Assembly (NCBI GenBank): GCA_009602725.1
Contig: WELB01000158.1
Coordinates: 201,534 to 239,572, forward strand
Length of the DNA stretch: 38,039 nucleotides
DNA from: Spirogloea muscicola
Taxonomy: Eukaryota; Streptophyta; Zygnematophyceae; Spirogloeales; Spirogloeaceae
Direction of reading: 5' to 3'
Position numbers and translations under genes: made by a program. Under the pieces are notes generated by a model. The model did not search any database. It saw only the letters and a list, made by a program, of their open reading frames with translations, and had not been told where the DNA came from. Shown one piece after another: positions 10,306 to 21,005 of this stretch (its first letter is position 1; each line of letters opens with the position of its first letter).

Positions 10306-10687
10306 ACGTGTGCCCACGCCCTCATGCAAGCGGCGTCGGCAGTCGACGTCCCGGTGCTTGATGCTCTGCTTTGATAGCAACCTCGCTAGTAAGGGGGAGT
10401 CATGATGCGCTTCGACTGGCGTTTGCTGTATGTCTTATGATCAACTTCCGCATACTTGGGCTGCTAGCTCGGCACACTTGGTGGCAGTGTGTGTTGTAAG
10501 CTGTCAAAGCATTGAGGAGATATGCAAGTATGCAAGTGAGGACCTTCAGTTAAAGGGTCTCAGATCCGCCTGCATCTGCAGAGGTCGCTCCAGAAGCAAT
10601 ACATGCATGTGTCGTAGCAGTCCGATCGTTCTTTGCCACTTCCCTTCTCAAGGGGCACAGTGAATGGCTTGCAGGCATTCTGCGAAG

Positions 10688-11552
10688 ATGGCAACTCGAG
10701 TGACCTGCCTGGCGCTCCTGGCCCTCCCGCTTGTATGTGTGATACTGCTCGGTGAGTGCTCGGTGGCTAGCAGGCCTGCACGGAGATCAGTCAATAGCAG
10801 AGTAGAGACACCTATGCATTGTGGCATAATGTCTACCAAAACTGCCATTGTTAGTGTGCATATGGCACCTTTGACAGGGGTCTTGTAAAAATCTCGGGTA
10901 GCTTGCTCTCTGAGGCCAAACTTTGGTCAGTGATGGGTAGGGTGCAACAGCAATGTATCGTACTTGCTTGATGATAGTATGGATGGGAGAGAAGCATTTG
11001 TGTCCTACCCAGTGCAGGTGGAATCAGCGCGGTAGATGCTGCAAAAGGTGGCAGCCATCATGGTGAGGCTCCAGACTCTAGCCACGCCGGACATGCACTG
11101 AACTGCGTCACCTGTTTTCTTTGCTTAGCAATATATCTACATCCTCCAGGAGAGGCAAATTGCAGCACTTGATCAAATGCTTACGTGTTCCTTGATGGCT
11201 TGGATGGCTATGATCAGGTGGAGGCAAGAGTATGCCTGGCATGCACCTCACTCCCCACAATGGCACACGCAATGGGACCAAGTTGAAAGGACCTGCTCAC
11301 AACGTGACCGCTGGACACCCGCACAACCATACTCTTCCACATGAGCACCCCAATCGACCCAAAAATCGCACACTCCCCTTGAAAGAACCTCATCACAATG
11401 TCACGGCTGGAGTCCACAAAAATCACACACTTCCACACAATCACACATTGGTATCTCCTAAAAACCACACACTCCCCTTCAATCACACTCATGGCAAGAA
11501 GACTGTGGAAGGAGTGCATCATGGAGGCAAGAAAGGAGGCAAGCGTGGTTAG
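10688..11552 (+). CDS. Secreted His-rich protein with ten N-glycosylation sequons (unrecognised family)
   Basis: Three exons, 10688-10751, 11018-11062 and 11218-11552, join with every intron in phase 1 and GT-AG borders (CTCG|GTGAGT, TGCAG|GT, CATG|GTGAGG, ATCAG|GT), giving 147 residues. Exon 1 is a classic signal peptide: MATRVTC followed by LALLALPLVCVILL. Exon 2 is a small Gly/His linker. Exon 3 is a hydrophilic, His-rich segment with repeated HNVTAG, NHTLP and KNRTLP units: ten N-X-T sequons and 19 histidines in about 106 residues, ending in a basic GGKKGGKRG tail. There is no Cys after the signal. It should be a densely glycosylated, possibly metal-binding extracellular or wall protein; I recognise no family. 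The phase agreement and signal peptide argue strongly that it is real. Confidence 0.7.
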
Positions 11553-12900
11553 GGCAGTGTATACCAAGCAACTGTCAACACCTCAACTCATAGCATATTG
11601 TTCCGTTTTTTGGTCGTGATGCATGTGTGCCCTATCTAGCTTCATGAACAATGTATCTCTATCATGTCTCCTACAAGGCACTTGTGTGCCACTGACAAAC
11701 TCGTTGGCACGAGAGCATTTTATATTATTTCCAGTCAGACTTTGAATTGACTCATGCACTTGTCAGATTCATGCACAAGAAAGAAAAGAAACTGAAAGTG
11801 ACTCATGCACTCGTCAGATTCATGCACAAGAAAGAAAACAAACAATTTCATACGAAAGCTTGCCGATATGTAGGATCCTGCATTGTGAGAGTTGTAAGTC
11901 TTGGCACCGAAGATTTTGCATCTTGGTTGTGCAGTTATCTAGGAAGGAAGGGTCTAAAGTAGCTTACATGGCAGGTAGACGGGGGGACTGTTTATTTGCA
12001 TGTTACATACTTGCTGTCTACGTGTTTGTACATTCTCTGAGAATTTGAACATTACTGACATGTAAACTAATTATGACAATCACTGACTACTTTTGCACGA
12101 ATTTAGTGACTGTCACTCCAGTGCAGTAGCCAACAGAAGACATGCTGTCGTTACGTATCTAGAATAACACATGTTGGAGTCCTCCGAGATAATTGACCAA
12201 CGAGTCTATCATCAAGGCAAGATCCATTTGTGCAGCAGTCCTGAAATTCACATAGAGGACGTTGTAAAGGCGTTCCCTATGGACACAGTCGGATGCTGAT
12301 GATGGGCACGCTTGACGCGCATGACAAGTTGAAAGGATCAGCCAATGCATCTGAAATCTGGGCTCAAAGAATTGCAAGAGCACATGTACACATGAATATA
12401 AATTCTGAAGACTACTTATACCCTATTAATCAACAGAACTCTTGCAGATGAAGACGAAGAGAACTTTCTCATTTGGCCGTTGCCATGCTCGACTAGCATC
12501 CACCACTTCGGCTTGCTTCATCAACTATTGTGTATTTACAACTATCTCCATGATCCTGTAAGACTACTGAGCATGGAGCTCGGACTTCCTCGTTTTTTGA
12601 AAAGTACCTATTGCAAGGACAGTGTCCTGACTCCTATGAGTCTTGTCCCTTGACAGTCCGATAGCCTCATACGGCAATGAGCCTGTCTATAGAAGTGGCT
12701 TAGAGCTTGATAGGTCCATCAATGCCATCAATGGGGACACGAGCTATTGCTGCATCTCAGCGTCCAAAAGCAGAGCATGCATGAAGTCGACAGTGTGCAT
12801 TTGAGCTGCTAGTGTTCTTAATATCTACAACGACCAGAATACTGGCTACTTCTTGACGTACTTGTCATGGTAACACTTATCAGCCTAGCAGCTGCCATAA
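11553..12900. other. Intergenic, A/T-richer, no gene seen
   Basis: Only short ORFs without domains are present. The sole structured feature is the tandem duplication at 11,748-11,845. The first part should include the 3' UTR of the sequon-rich gene. Confidence 0.45.
11748..11845 (+). repeat. Two-unit tandem repeat, 51-bp period
   Basis: TGACTCATGCACTTGTCAG... at 11,748 repeats at 11,799 as TGACTCATGCACTCGTCAG..., with both units ending in CATGCACAAGAAAGAAAA. Over about 45 bases the units differ at only a few positions. Each contains TGACTCA, an AP-1/bZIP-like core, which may be coincidental. Confidence 0.8.
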
Positions 12901-13577
12901 GATCAGCTTAGGAGCGTCTCAGCACAGGAGCCTGCCAAGTCCAGCTCGAGGATCGAAGTTAAGGCTATTGGCTTAATATAGGCATTAGCATGCATGCAGA
13001 CTTCGCCAACAGAAAGCTGTGCAACAGTAGTCTCTGTGGACGGGCTGCAGGTGCGCAGATGGCAGTGCAGGAAAAAGCGCATGGTGGCCGACCCACGAAA
13101 GGCAACAATACAGGAGGAGTCTTGGGAAGATACTGGCACAGAAGAGAGAGCTGCCAACCGAGAAACTCTGTAAGCGAGCACATATACGCAAGTTGCCCCA
13201 AGCTCCCGCGTCATGCACATGCACTGCAGAGGCGCCATGCTGCTGATAAGCTATGATAATGCAATAAACTCACAAAATTAATCTGCCGAGCCTGCCCAAC
13301 CACAACCCACATTTGCTTGCCCCGCATCAAGTGTCGTACCTATCAAGCTTATCTTAGAGTTGCCCTTCTGGCTTCTCCATATTCGTTTTCCCTTACTTAG
13401 AGTGAGCGGCCCGTTTGCAGATGCCCTTATCGACCCTGCAAGTCTATTGTTGCTGCGGATTCTTGCAACCACACGGCTTTGAGCAGAAAAGCAGGAGCCC
13501 TGTGATAGTGCAGAAGGGAGTCCAGCAGGGACCAGCTGCTTACACGATGAGTCCAAACAAGACACGGCACTTTTACA
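12900..13577. other. Intergenic, no gene recognised
   Basis: Minus-strand ORFs at 12,903-13,238 and 13,278-13,565 are open for about 100 codons each but show no domain, signal or clear exon boundary. Confidence 0.35.
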
Positions 13578-13598
13578 GGGTTTAGGGTTTAGGGTTTA
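13578..13598 (+). repeat. Interstitial telomere-like repeat (TTTAGGG)n
   Basis: Three consecutive GGGTTTA units occur between unrelated sequences. This is the second such micro-array in the window (the first is in the GT61-like intron). Confidence 0.8.
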
Positions 13599-13904
13599 AG
13601 CACGCCTTCCACGCTTGCCTCGTTATGCCAGTAACACTTGATCTTGCAAACTGTCATGTGGAGACTCATTTGACGTCGTTCGGCAGGCTTCTGCTGCCAA
13701 ATATGATATCGATACACTTTTTACTAAGTGGCATTGAGCAGTTGCCTTCTGGACGGAGAATACCTATGCCGCTCTGCCAAGGGGTGAAGGGAGATGGGGT
13801 GCGGGAAAGGGTTAATGAGGAAGGGGGCAGACATGTTCTGGGGCTATGAGTCGGCCCGGAAGTGGTGCAGGCGTCACCTACATCAATGCGCATCACACCT
13901 CTAT

Positions 13905-14060
13905 CCTTAGAGGTTACTGAGCGTCCCCTGGATGATGTCTTCGTCCTAGTCCTCCGCACTCCGGCTCCTTCAGACCTTGTCCATTCCTTTGGGCTGGCCT
14001 TTCCCAGCCACCAGTCAATCTGGCCGAGCTTTCTCTTATCCTTCTGGGAGTGCTCATTTG
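13905..14060 (+). repeat. Retroelement tail, CACCAGTCAAT variant
   Basis: It starts with the end of a coding copy (TTAGAGGTTACTGAGCG, equivalent to RGY-stop), then CAGACCTTGTCCATTCC, TTTGGGCTGGCC, a weak hairpin and CACCAGTCAATCTGGCCGAG. It matches 6,070-6,135. Confidence 0.65.
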
Positions 14061-14499
14061 ACCGGCCAATAATAAGGGTGTGCAGTCTCTCAGATTGCAG
14101 GATTCAAGCTTTGTACTCGGTAGAAACACTGCTACATCTGTGTCCATTACAGAGCGATGTCAGACTGACTTGTCCCTAAACATTATTTGTTCGAAGGTCG
14201 CATGCTAGCCCTGCTGCCATCGCTTTCTCAAAGGCCAGTTGTTGGAATTGCCAGCCTATTGCAAGGTGCTCCAGGCAAGCGGATGTCATGCATGCCTATG
14301 CCTCAGCCTGGTTGAGGTCTGAGTAGTTCCAAAAATCTACATGTCACACCGTTGCAATTGTATACGACATGTTTACAGGCAGGATCATCTTGTCCCACTT
14401 GGCAACAGTCAAGCAGAGCTGGTACACTGTTCAGGTGACGAAGCTTCACGACTCGATTCCCTAGGTTCCGAAGGGCTAAGGATCACGAAGAGCGAGAGC

Positions 14500-14690
14500 A
14501 CGGCTGGAGGAGATCTTCTTAACCCACAAATGAGCACATAACAAGTCGGACATGCTAATTTGGGCAGCCGGAGCACCACCGTGGAAGATGTCTGCCAGAC
14601 TTATGGCGCGGCCAGCACGCTGATGAAAGGCTGGGGCCTGCGATCGCTGCAGGCTCAGCGAGTAGCACTCTGCAGCATGCAATCAATGCC
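14500..14690 (-). pseudogene. Decayed retroelement coding end, AQANG subfamily, minus strand
   Basis: The minus-strand frame reads SLSLQRSQAPAFHQRAGRA, matching SLSLQRSQALAIHQRAGRA at 15,200-15,245. Beyond that point it diverges (ISLADIFHGGAP in place of LAQANGFRGGGLAP). It is inverted relative to neighbouring copies. Confidence 0.6.
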
Positions 14691-14759
14691 TGCAGCGCGT
14701 CGCAAGAAAGGGAAGAGAAGAAGGTACTACTAAGGCGGCAATGGCTCTTTAAGCACTGG

Positions 14760-15135
14760 GACCTTGTCCCTTCTTTTCGGGCTGGCTTTTCAACAAGCAA
14801 CACGCAACACGCAACACGCAACATGCAAGCCTGGCCGAGGATGTGCACGGGGCTCTCGGGTCCCAGTGGCTCGACCTGCTAGCCAGGCTTGCGCGACGCG
14901 CTGTGTCCCGCCGGCGAGGTGAGCTGGCTGACTTCAACGCCGCTGGCTCGTTGGCTCGGGTCTACCGCATGAGACTCTCCACATCCCTGCAGCAGTCCAT
15001 GGCCCACGCTTTGCACCCTCGTGCTGGCCGTGCTCTCGCTGCTGCCTCTGGCTTTCGTCAGGGGATTGCTCTCCGCTAGCTAGTCTGTCAGATTTGAGGC
15101 TCATCACTCGTTGCTACCGAGTGATTCATCCTACC
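14760..15135 (+). pseudogene. Retroelement C-terminal remnant plus hairpin tail
   Basis: After a truncated tail (GGGCTGGCTTTTCAACAAGC and four near-identical CAACACG units, 14,795-14,822), the frame reads EDVHGALGSQWLDLLARLAR, ELADFNAAGSLARVYRMRLS, TSLQQSMAHALH, RAGRALAAASGFRQG, then a stop after GIALR near 15,079. A LTRGY-type end (ATCACTCGTTGCTACCGAGTG) follows out of frame. This is the longest single-frame stretch of the repeat protein in the window, about 80 codons. Confidence 0.65.
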
Positions 15136-15179
15136 CCTGTTTTGCGCATTGCGCTTCTGGCCCCGTCGTAGTCTGGCCG

Positions 15180-15480
15180 CTTCGCTATCATTGAGTCTGC
15201 AGCGCTCCCAAGCACTCGCGATTCACCAGCGTGCTGGTCGTGCATTAGCTCAGGCTAATGGCTTCCGTGGTGGTGGTTTGGCTCCTCAGTATAGCTTGTC
15301 AGATATGCATGTGCTCACTCGGGATATTAGTGTCCTCCCTTAGCCAGCTCATTACCCAGTTACCAGGACATTTGTATGGCTAGAATTGGCCTCCCTTTCG
15401 ATTTCATGCGCACCGCGCGCCTTCTCTCTTCGCCCGTTGTCACGTCTCATCGGGCTGGCTTCCCACAGCCCTTGCGCCTT
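15180..15480 (+). repeat. Retroelement 3' end, AQANG subfamily, copy 2
   Basis: It encodes SLSLQRSQALAIHQRAGRA, LAQANGFRGGGLAPQYSLSD and MHVLTRDISVLP-stop (15,343), then the same noncoding tail as 253-470. A GGGCTGGCTTCCCACAGCCC hairpin lies near 15,452. Confidence 0.75.
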
Positions 15481-15484
15481 TGTG

Positions 15485-15600
15485 TTTTGACCCGTGGTTA
15501 TTGAGCGGGTCAATCTGCTGTAGGTTATGTAGATTTTTAGATGTGCTTGCCTTTGTACCTGGCCATTTGGCCTACATTTCTTTCTAATACACGATCTTTT
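15485..15600 (+). repeat. Retroelement tail (GAGCGGGTC/TGTGCTTGCC type) abutting the esterase gene
   Basis: GACCCGTGGTTATTGAGCGG, then TGTGCTTGCCTTTGTACCTG and GCCATTTGGCCTACATTTC, match 10,055-10,120 and 37,455-37,490. It ends about 40 bases upstream of the proposed PC-esterase start codon, so it must overlap that gene's promoter or 5' UTR. Confidence 0.65.
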
Positions 15601-15639
15601 TCCTTGCGCCCATTGGAAGCGCCACTGTCATGTTTCCCA

Positions 15640-18608
15640 ATGCCAGTAGCCGCATTCGTCCGTCCGTCGTTCCCGGCCTCGGCGATCGCCGCAGCGGCGG
15701 CGGCGGCGGCGGCGGCGGCGTTCATGGCCGCGGCGTCGGCCGCGGCGAGCGTGGATCCGCAGCGGCAGCAGCCGCAGCTCCGCCGGGCGCTGGTGGAGCG
15801 GCCGACGACCGATGGCGGCGGTGTCACAGGCTCGCCGAATCCCAATCACCACTGGGCCACGGTGTGCCCGGCGCCGCTCCTCTTCCTCCCCCTCCATCCT
15901 TTCTGGACCTCTGTCTTTCCACCCCCATCCTCCTCCTCGTCCTCTACCTCATGTCTGTGTCACTCGCTCTCCCCAGATAATCACAGACAAATGGAATGCT
16001 CTGAGAATTGCAAATGAGTCTACAAGTTTTGCGTACGTGGGACTGTAATGGATTGCTCTATAGAGCAAATGAATGGCGGGCTCTCACCTCCTCTCTCCCC
16101 TGCTCGGTCAAAGTCTCACCCCCTGGTCCGCTTCATCGCAGGTTTTCGAAAAAGAGGGGTCCCCCGTCTTTGGCCGCACCCACTGGCGCTCTGACCGCCG
16201 CTACGAGCGCTACGCATTCACGCGCATCGACGGCTCGCGCGTGCATTCCACTCCTGACCTCGCGCACGTGAGCACCCCCCCCACCACCACAAGACCTTCC
16301 AGCGTCCATGAGGCAGCTCCTGTGCCCACTTGGCTCTATTGCCACCATCAGTTGTACAGCTAGCAACTCACTTCCCAGCTGCACCGGTGTGTCAGCTACT
16401 GCAGCCACCACCAGAGTGACCACCGCTGCCAAGGTGGACTCAGAGCACTGGCTGCAGTCTGTCCTGGATGCTCATCTGCCACATGCTGCGGTGGCGATGG
16501 GTGCCAATGAGGTGGCAGCTGTTGGCGAACAAGCGCGTGGCGCTGCTAGGGGACTCGCTGTCAGATCAGGTGTACACGATGTTCCTCATCTCGCTCCAGA
16601 AGGCGGGTTATGAGGAATACATCACCCAGCTCGGGCGCATGTGCGTCTGCACCCCCCCTTTTGGCCGCCCTTCTCTGCTCTCCTGATCCTCATGTTTCCT
16701 TCAATACCTCATTACTCTTCCCCTCCTGTTGCCCCACTGGCCTCTCTTATCTCCCATCCACGCATCCTTCAATCACTTCTCCACCCTTGATTCTTTACTC
16801 ACCTACTGCCTTAGTCCAGCTCGCACCCTGCAAGCACAGGTACTCGTGCAATGGCACCATGCATGACACTGCGGAGGAGACCTTGCGCAAGTTCTGGCCG
16901 CTCGACCTGAGTCATAGTGAGGAGGTCATCAATTGGCACGATCGCAACTGCGACACGTGGATCCAGACATCCCTCATTGGTGGGCCGTTCAATATCACGT
17001 GGAAGTACTGGCGCAGTAAGCCAAGCAACCCCCTTCTCCCTTCCGTCCCCTTCTCCTCCCCTGCCCCCACGCCCCTTCCCCCAAGTCCTTGCCTGTTGGC
17101 CCAAAGCTGAAGAAACCAAAGGTGCAGCATCAGCTCCGATGTATCTCTTTCAGTAGTGTAGTCTTCTCTTGGTATTGATCACTTGTAGCTGCGCTCTGCC
17201 GCAGCATACAAGCTGCCGACAAAGGAGGGAATCAAGAACACGAAATACCTCCTGTGGCCGGGCGTTCTGGACTACCTCTTTGAGGATTCGGACATCGTGA
17301 GAATCCTTCGCTGCCCGGATGCCCCTCTAGCATCAAGCGGTTTTTCTATAATTTCTGAGCTCAACCTTATGTCAGATGCAATTCATCTTAGTATTGTTGC
17401 AGGTCATCATATCAACTTGACTGTAAGACCAAGATTATGGTCCAAATACTAGTATTGTATGAGGCATTGCCAAGCCGAGACGATGTGTGTCTGCTCCTTG
17501 ATAATCTGAAGCCTTCCACCCTCAGGTTGGCCAGCATATGCACGCTTCATTCAAGAAGAGTATACCATTGCGTTCGGTCACTTCCAACGTGCAGGTAGTT
17601 GTCAACCTGGGAACACATTACAGCGAAGCAGACCAGGAGGAGCTGGCACTTCACTACGAGCAGCTGGCTGTGCGCATGGAGGCTTTCAACAGGCGGCCGG
17701 GCCGCCTGGCCTTCTTCCGCCAAACGCTCACGCAACATTTTTATTCACCAAATGGCACAGGACGGTACAGGGCGATGAAGGGCCACCCGCCCCATGAGTT
17801 GACCGACTGCCACGCTGTGCCTAATGTCTTCTGGCAGGTCCGTTGCTTAATGCACTGCTGCTACAACAGCGGCCAGTTTATGGTCAATACTTGGAGCTGG
17901 AACCCTGAGTCGGACCCCAAAAGCCTAATCTGTACAAGCCTAATGTCGAGAGGAGCACGCCCTTGTTGAAGATTGAAATGTCTGGCTATACCCCACAAGC
18001 TCTCTGGTCACTCCTGCAGGCGTAGTGTTGCTACAGTGCCCTGTCAATGCTGTCACTGGCAGCACCATCTGCAGACCAGCGTGTGCCGTGTGCTTTGCCC
18101 GCTTATCAGATCAGACAGCTTCAAAGCTGGCGGAATCAGTCAAGGTCAGAGTTGCAGACAGAAATTGAGCGTCCAGGAGTGCAGATCAGGATTAGGGCCT
18201 AGCATGCAGGTGCTTAGCTCTAAGGGGTCAGTTGTAGCATGTAGAGTGTGAATCGCAGCATTGGCTTCTCAGAGGCTGCCTTTGTTGTCACAAACACAAC
18301 AGCTTGGTTCTGATGGCGGCTTGCATGGGCATGGACAGCTGTTCCGGCATCGGCTGATGGCGGCGGCGGCAGAGCCACGCGGCATCCTCGTTCAGCCCGT
18401 ATTGCTGGAGATGAACATGCACAATTTCCACTTTATGTTCGAATTGAAGTTGAAGAGGCGCGACTGCACACATTTTGCGTACATTGTCGCCTGGTGGGCA
18501 CCCGTATTTGACACCATGTACCGTACTGCAGTTGAGGGCATGTGCGCCAAGGGCATGGCGTCTGAAAGAGCATGTCCCAAGCCTCTTAGTGGTGGCGTCT
18601 TTGAGTGA
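15640..18608 (+). CDS. PC-esterase/TBL-like SGNH acyl-esterase family protein
   Basis: Exon model: 15640-15861, 15977-16036, 16142-16267, 16519-16644, 16820-17015, 17205-17296, 17595-17837, 18303-18608; junctions are GT-AG and phases agree (the donors at 15862 and 16645 are the weakest). The N-terminus is an Ala-rich hydrophobic anchor or signal. Block I is NKRVALLGDSLSDQ, the GDS nucleophile motif of Pmr5/Cas1p-like (PC-esterase, plant trichome-birefringence-like) enzymes. A mid block reads DSDIVVVNLGTHYS. It is followed by LAFFRQTLTQHF, comparable with the FRETSPQHF block of algal/plant members, and the final exon has RRDCTHF, supplying the D-x-x-H Asp/His pair. About 390 residues. Known relatives O-acetylate wall polysaccharides in the secretory pathway; the substrate here is not deducible. 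An alternative in-frame ATG at 15541 lies inside a retroelement tail and is disfavoured. Confidence 0.75.
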
Positions 18609-21005
18609 GCAGCCGCCAGAGTCGCACTGCCATGCACCCACCAGTCGCCTTGACCTGGTGCTGTACTGACTTGCTGTCGAAGCTGGCAAAGTAGGACTTC
18701 TGCCCCAAAGTCCCTCCTGCAGACAGGTGCACATTGCACCTCTGGCATTCCTACTTTGCAAATCAGCAGGCACTACCCGTAAGGGAGATTGTAGGACTTT
18801 TTGCTGGTTCAAAGCTCCAGCAACTGCTCCAGCAATTATCAGGAGGAGAATTCAAGGCTCTGAGCCTCGCTTCAATTCAAGAAGCACCTAGACTCTTACT
18901 ACTGCACCGTGAAGGACATCAGCAGTCCAGTGGTCAACCGCCTTCGATGCCAGTGCCTCAGTGTGTCTGTCTATGTCCTCAGTGCCTTTTGAGTGTGGCG
19001 CTTCTCTTCGCTGAGGAGATCGGCCAACGCCTCTTCTTCATCCTGAGATGCAAAGATCAGGAGTTAGTGATACATCTAGTCTCATGCCAAGTACGACATG
19101 TGATGCATTACATCTTCACATTAATTACAGTGACTCAAGGAGAGGAACATGCGAAATTGGGTGATCTGCAGATTGATCTACGCACTACCAGACAAGGGCC
19201 TGCCAACCTTGCGCTTTGGATCAGATAATGCGAGTTACTCACAACGAGCTCTTGGAAATCATTTTCCTCCTCAATCGCAGAGATCACTGCCTCGTCTTCC
19301 AGCAGTTCCTTGAGAATGCATACATTTGCAAGTCAGGCGAAAGGTCAGAAGCAGGTGCTGCTCAAGTGCTGAGCATAGCCTGCCAGGCATCCACAATGCA
19401 CAGGTCAGGTAACGAGCTTGTACCCACAATCAAATGCCACAATCAAGCAAAACAAGTTCTTCTCAAAAGGCATGGCTGTGCATGCGGACATGCTTGATGC
19501 TCGCTGCAAGTAGTATCTAGGACACAAGCTAGTATTAACCATACCTCGTCCGCCAGCCGTATCTCCCCTGTATCGACATCCTGGCAGAAAAGAAGGTGGA
19601 CAAGGCAGTAGTGTGAGGCCTACTCAAGCTAGGCCCCCACTTTCGTGTCAAGAAGTATGTGACTGACAAGCTTCGATCGAGGCAGTTGACCGGGTAAGAG
19701 AAGCACAAGGAGCAAGGAGGACATATCGAAGTAGCTAAGACTTTTAAGGAGTGGGAAATGTGGCTGTTTATGTGACCATTTTAGGCCAAGGTCAGTCCTT
19801 GCAAGTTGAGTTCGATAAATTCAGATTGCACATCTAAACATTCAAATTTTGTCTTCTGACAAGGAGCAGGCATGTGCTGCAATTGATAGCAGGTCATGGA
19901 AGCACAGCAGGGCGAACGGCTGGGTATGAGACTTGCAGGAAGACTACTGCTCTGTTTGGCAGCTTGCAATTGCACATACCCTCTGGACAACAAACATAAC
20001 AGGGTTGAACGGGGTGAAGATGAGGTACTCTCTCCCCTTCTGACTCCACATGCAACAAATTATGTCAAACATGTTGAACATATATTGTGCCAATTTCTCT
20101 TTCAAAGAAGATTTCTGGGCCCCAGGCCTACTTGAACGAGGACCACAGCATCATGTAGAAGCTAAACAGGAGGTGCACAGCGTTGACTCAAGTTGGGTAT
20201 GTCAGGTTGACTTTGGCGCTTGGCAGCATGTCGAGGGACGTGAACAAGCCTGTGGTCTGTAAGCTAAAAAACATGAGTCGTAGTATCAAGGGCACACCAC
20301 TAGGAATCTGCATATCTCCACTCCCTCTGTTAACGAGCCTCCCAAGGACATTCCAAGCTCTGCAGTAATTGCGAGGTTTAACAGGAGGTCACAGAACGTA
20401 ATGAGACTGGCTACTTGTCAGCAGATACTGCAATAGAATGAGCCGTATACAACAATCACTGTGCACTTTCTTTGCCTTGCCAATGCAATCGCTTTTTGCA
20501 CGGAGCAGTGAAATTGTGGATGATTAGAAGAGGCCCCTGAAAAGTAGTAAAAGGACATTCGCACTTGGCTGACTGGAATTATTCGGACTTGCACAGACAC
20601 AGCTGCATATATAATCTTCAACACGTGCTCAACATTGGCATGATTGGCTTATGAGCTGCTCCTGCTGGAGCTACGACCTTCTCCTCAAACACCTTACAAC
20701 ATACTCATAACAGAACCAATGCCTGCAGCACATGACATGTTCTGACCCATACTTAGGACCTCACCTCGAGTGCAGAGACTGACCTGTTTGTAGGTCGGTC
20801 ACATTGTCAGGAGAGTAGCAAAGTGCTCCCCTTGCCGTCAGGCAAAAGCTGCACCAACGCACAGAGGCAAGTCGTGAGCAAGCCAAGGTGCAGGCGAAGA
20901 TGACATGCAGGCTCAAAATTGTGACCTTAAATCCTGACAGTGAACCCCCATGTCAGCACGCCCCATCCGACGTGCACGACGGGCACTGCCTTTTGGAGTG
21001 GCAAG
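18609..21005. other. Long unassigned stretch
   Basis: Several short ORFs exist on both strands but none shows a domain. Around 19,580-19,760 the plus strand reads like decayed protein with stops (KKVDKAVV, GPHFRVKKYVTDKLRSRQLT), which could be a transposase or replication-protein relic. The rest is featureless to me, apart from an imperfect hairpin at about 20,781-20,804 (GACTGACCT...AGGTCGGTC). Confidence 0.35.

Noticed and set aside
15630-15980. Alternative frame MFPNASSRIRPS... with poly-Gly at the esterase start
   Set aside because: It reads through GGC repeats as poly-Gly/Ala and does not connect in phase to the exon at 15977. The frame from 15640 does.
18734-19497. Plus-strand ORFs of 164 and 93 codons after the esterase gene
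   Set aside because: There is no domain, the starts are non-ATG or arbitrary, composition is unlike the host exons, and no splice model links them. They are left as unassigned sequence.
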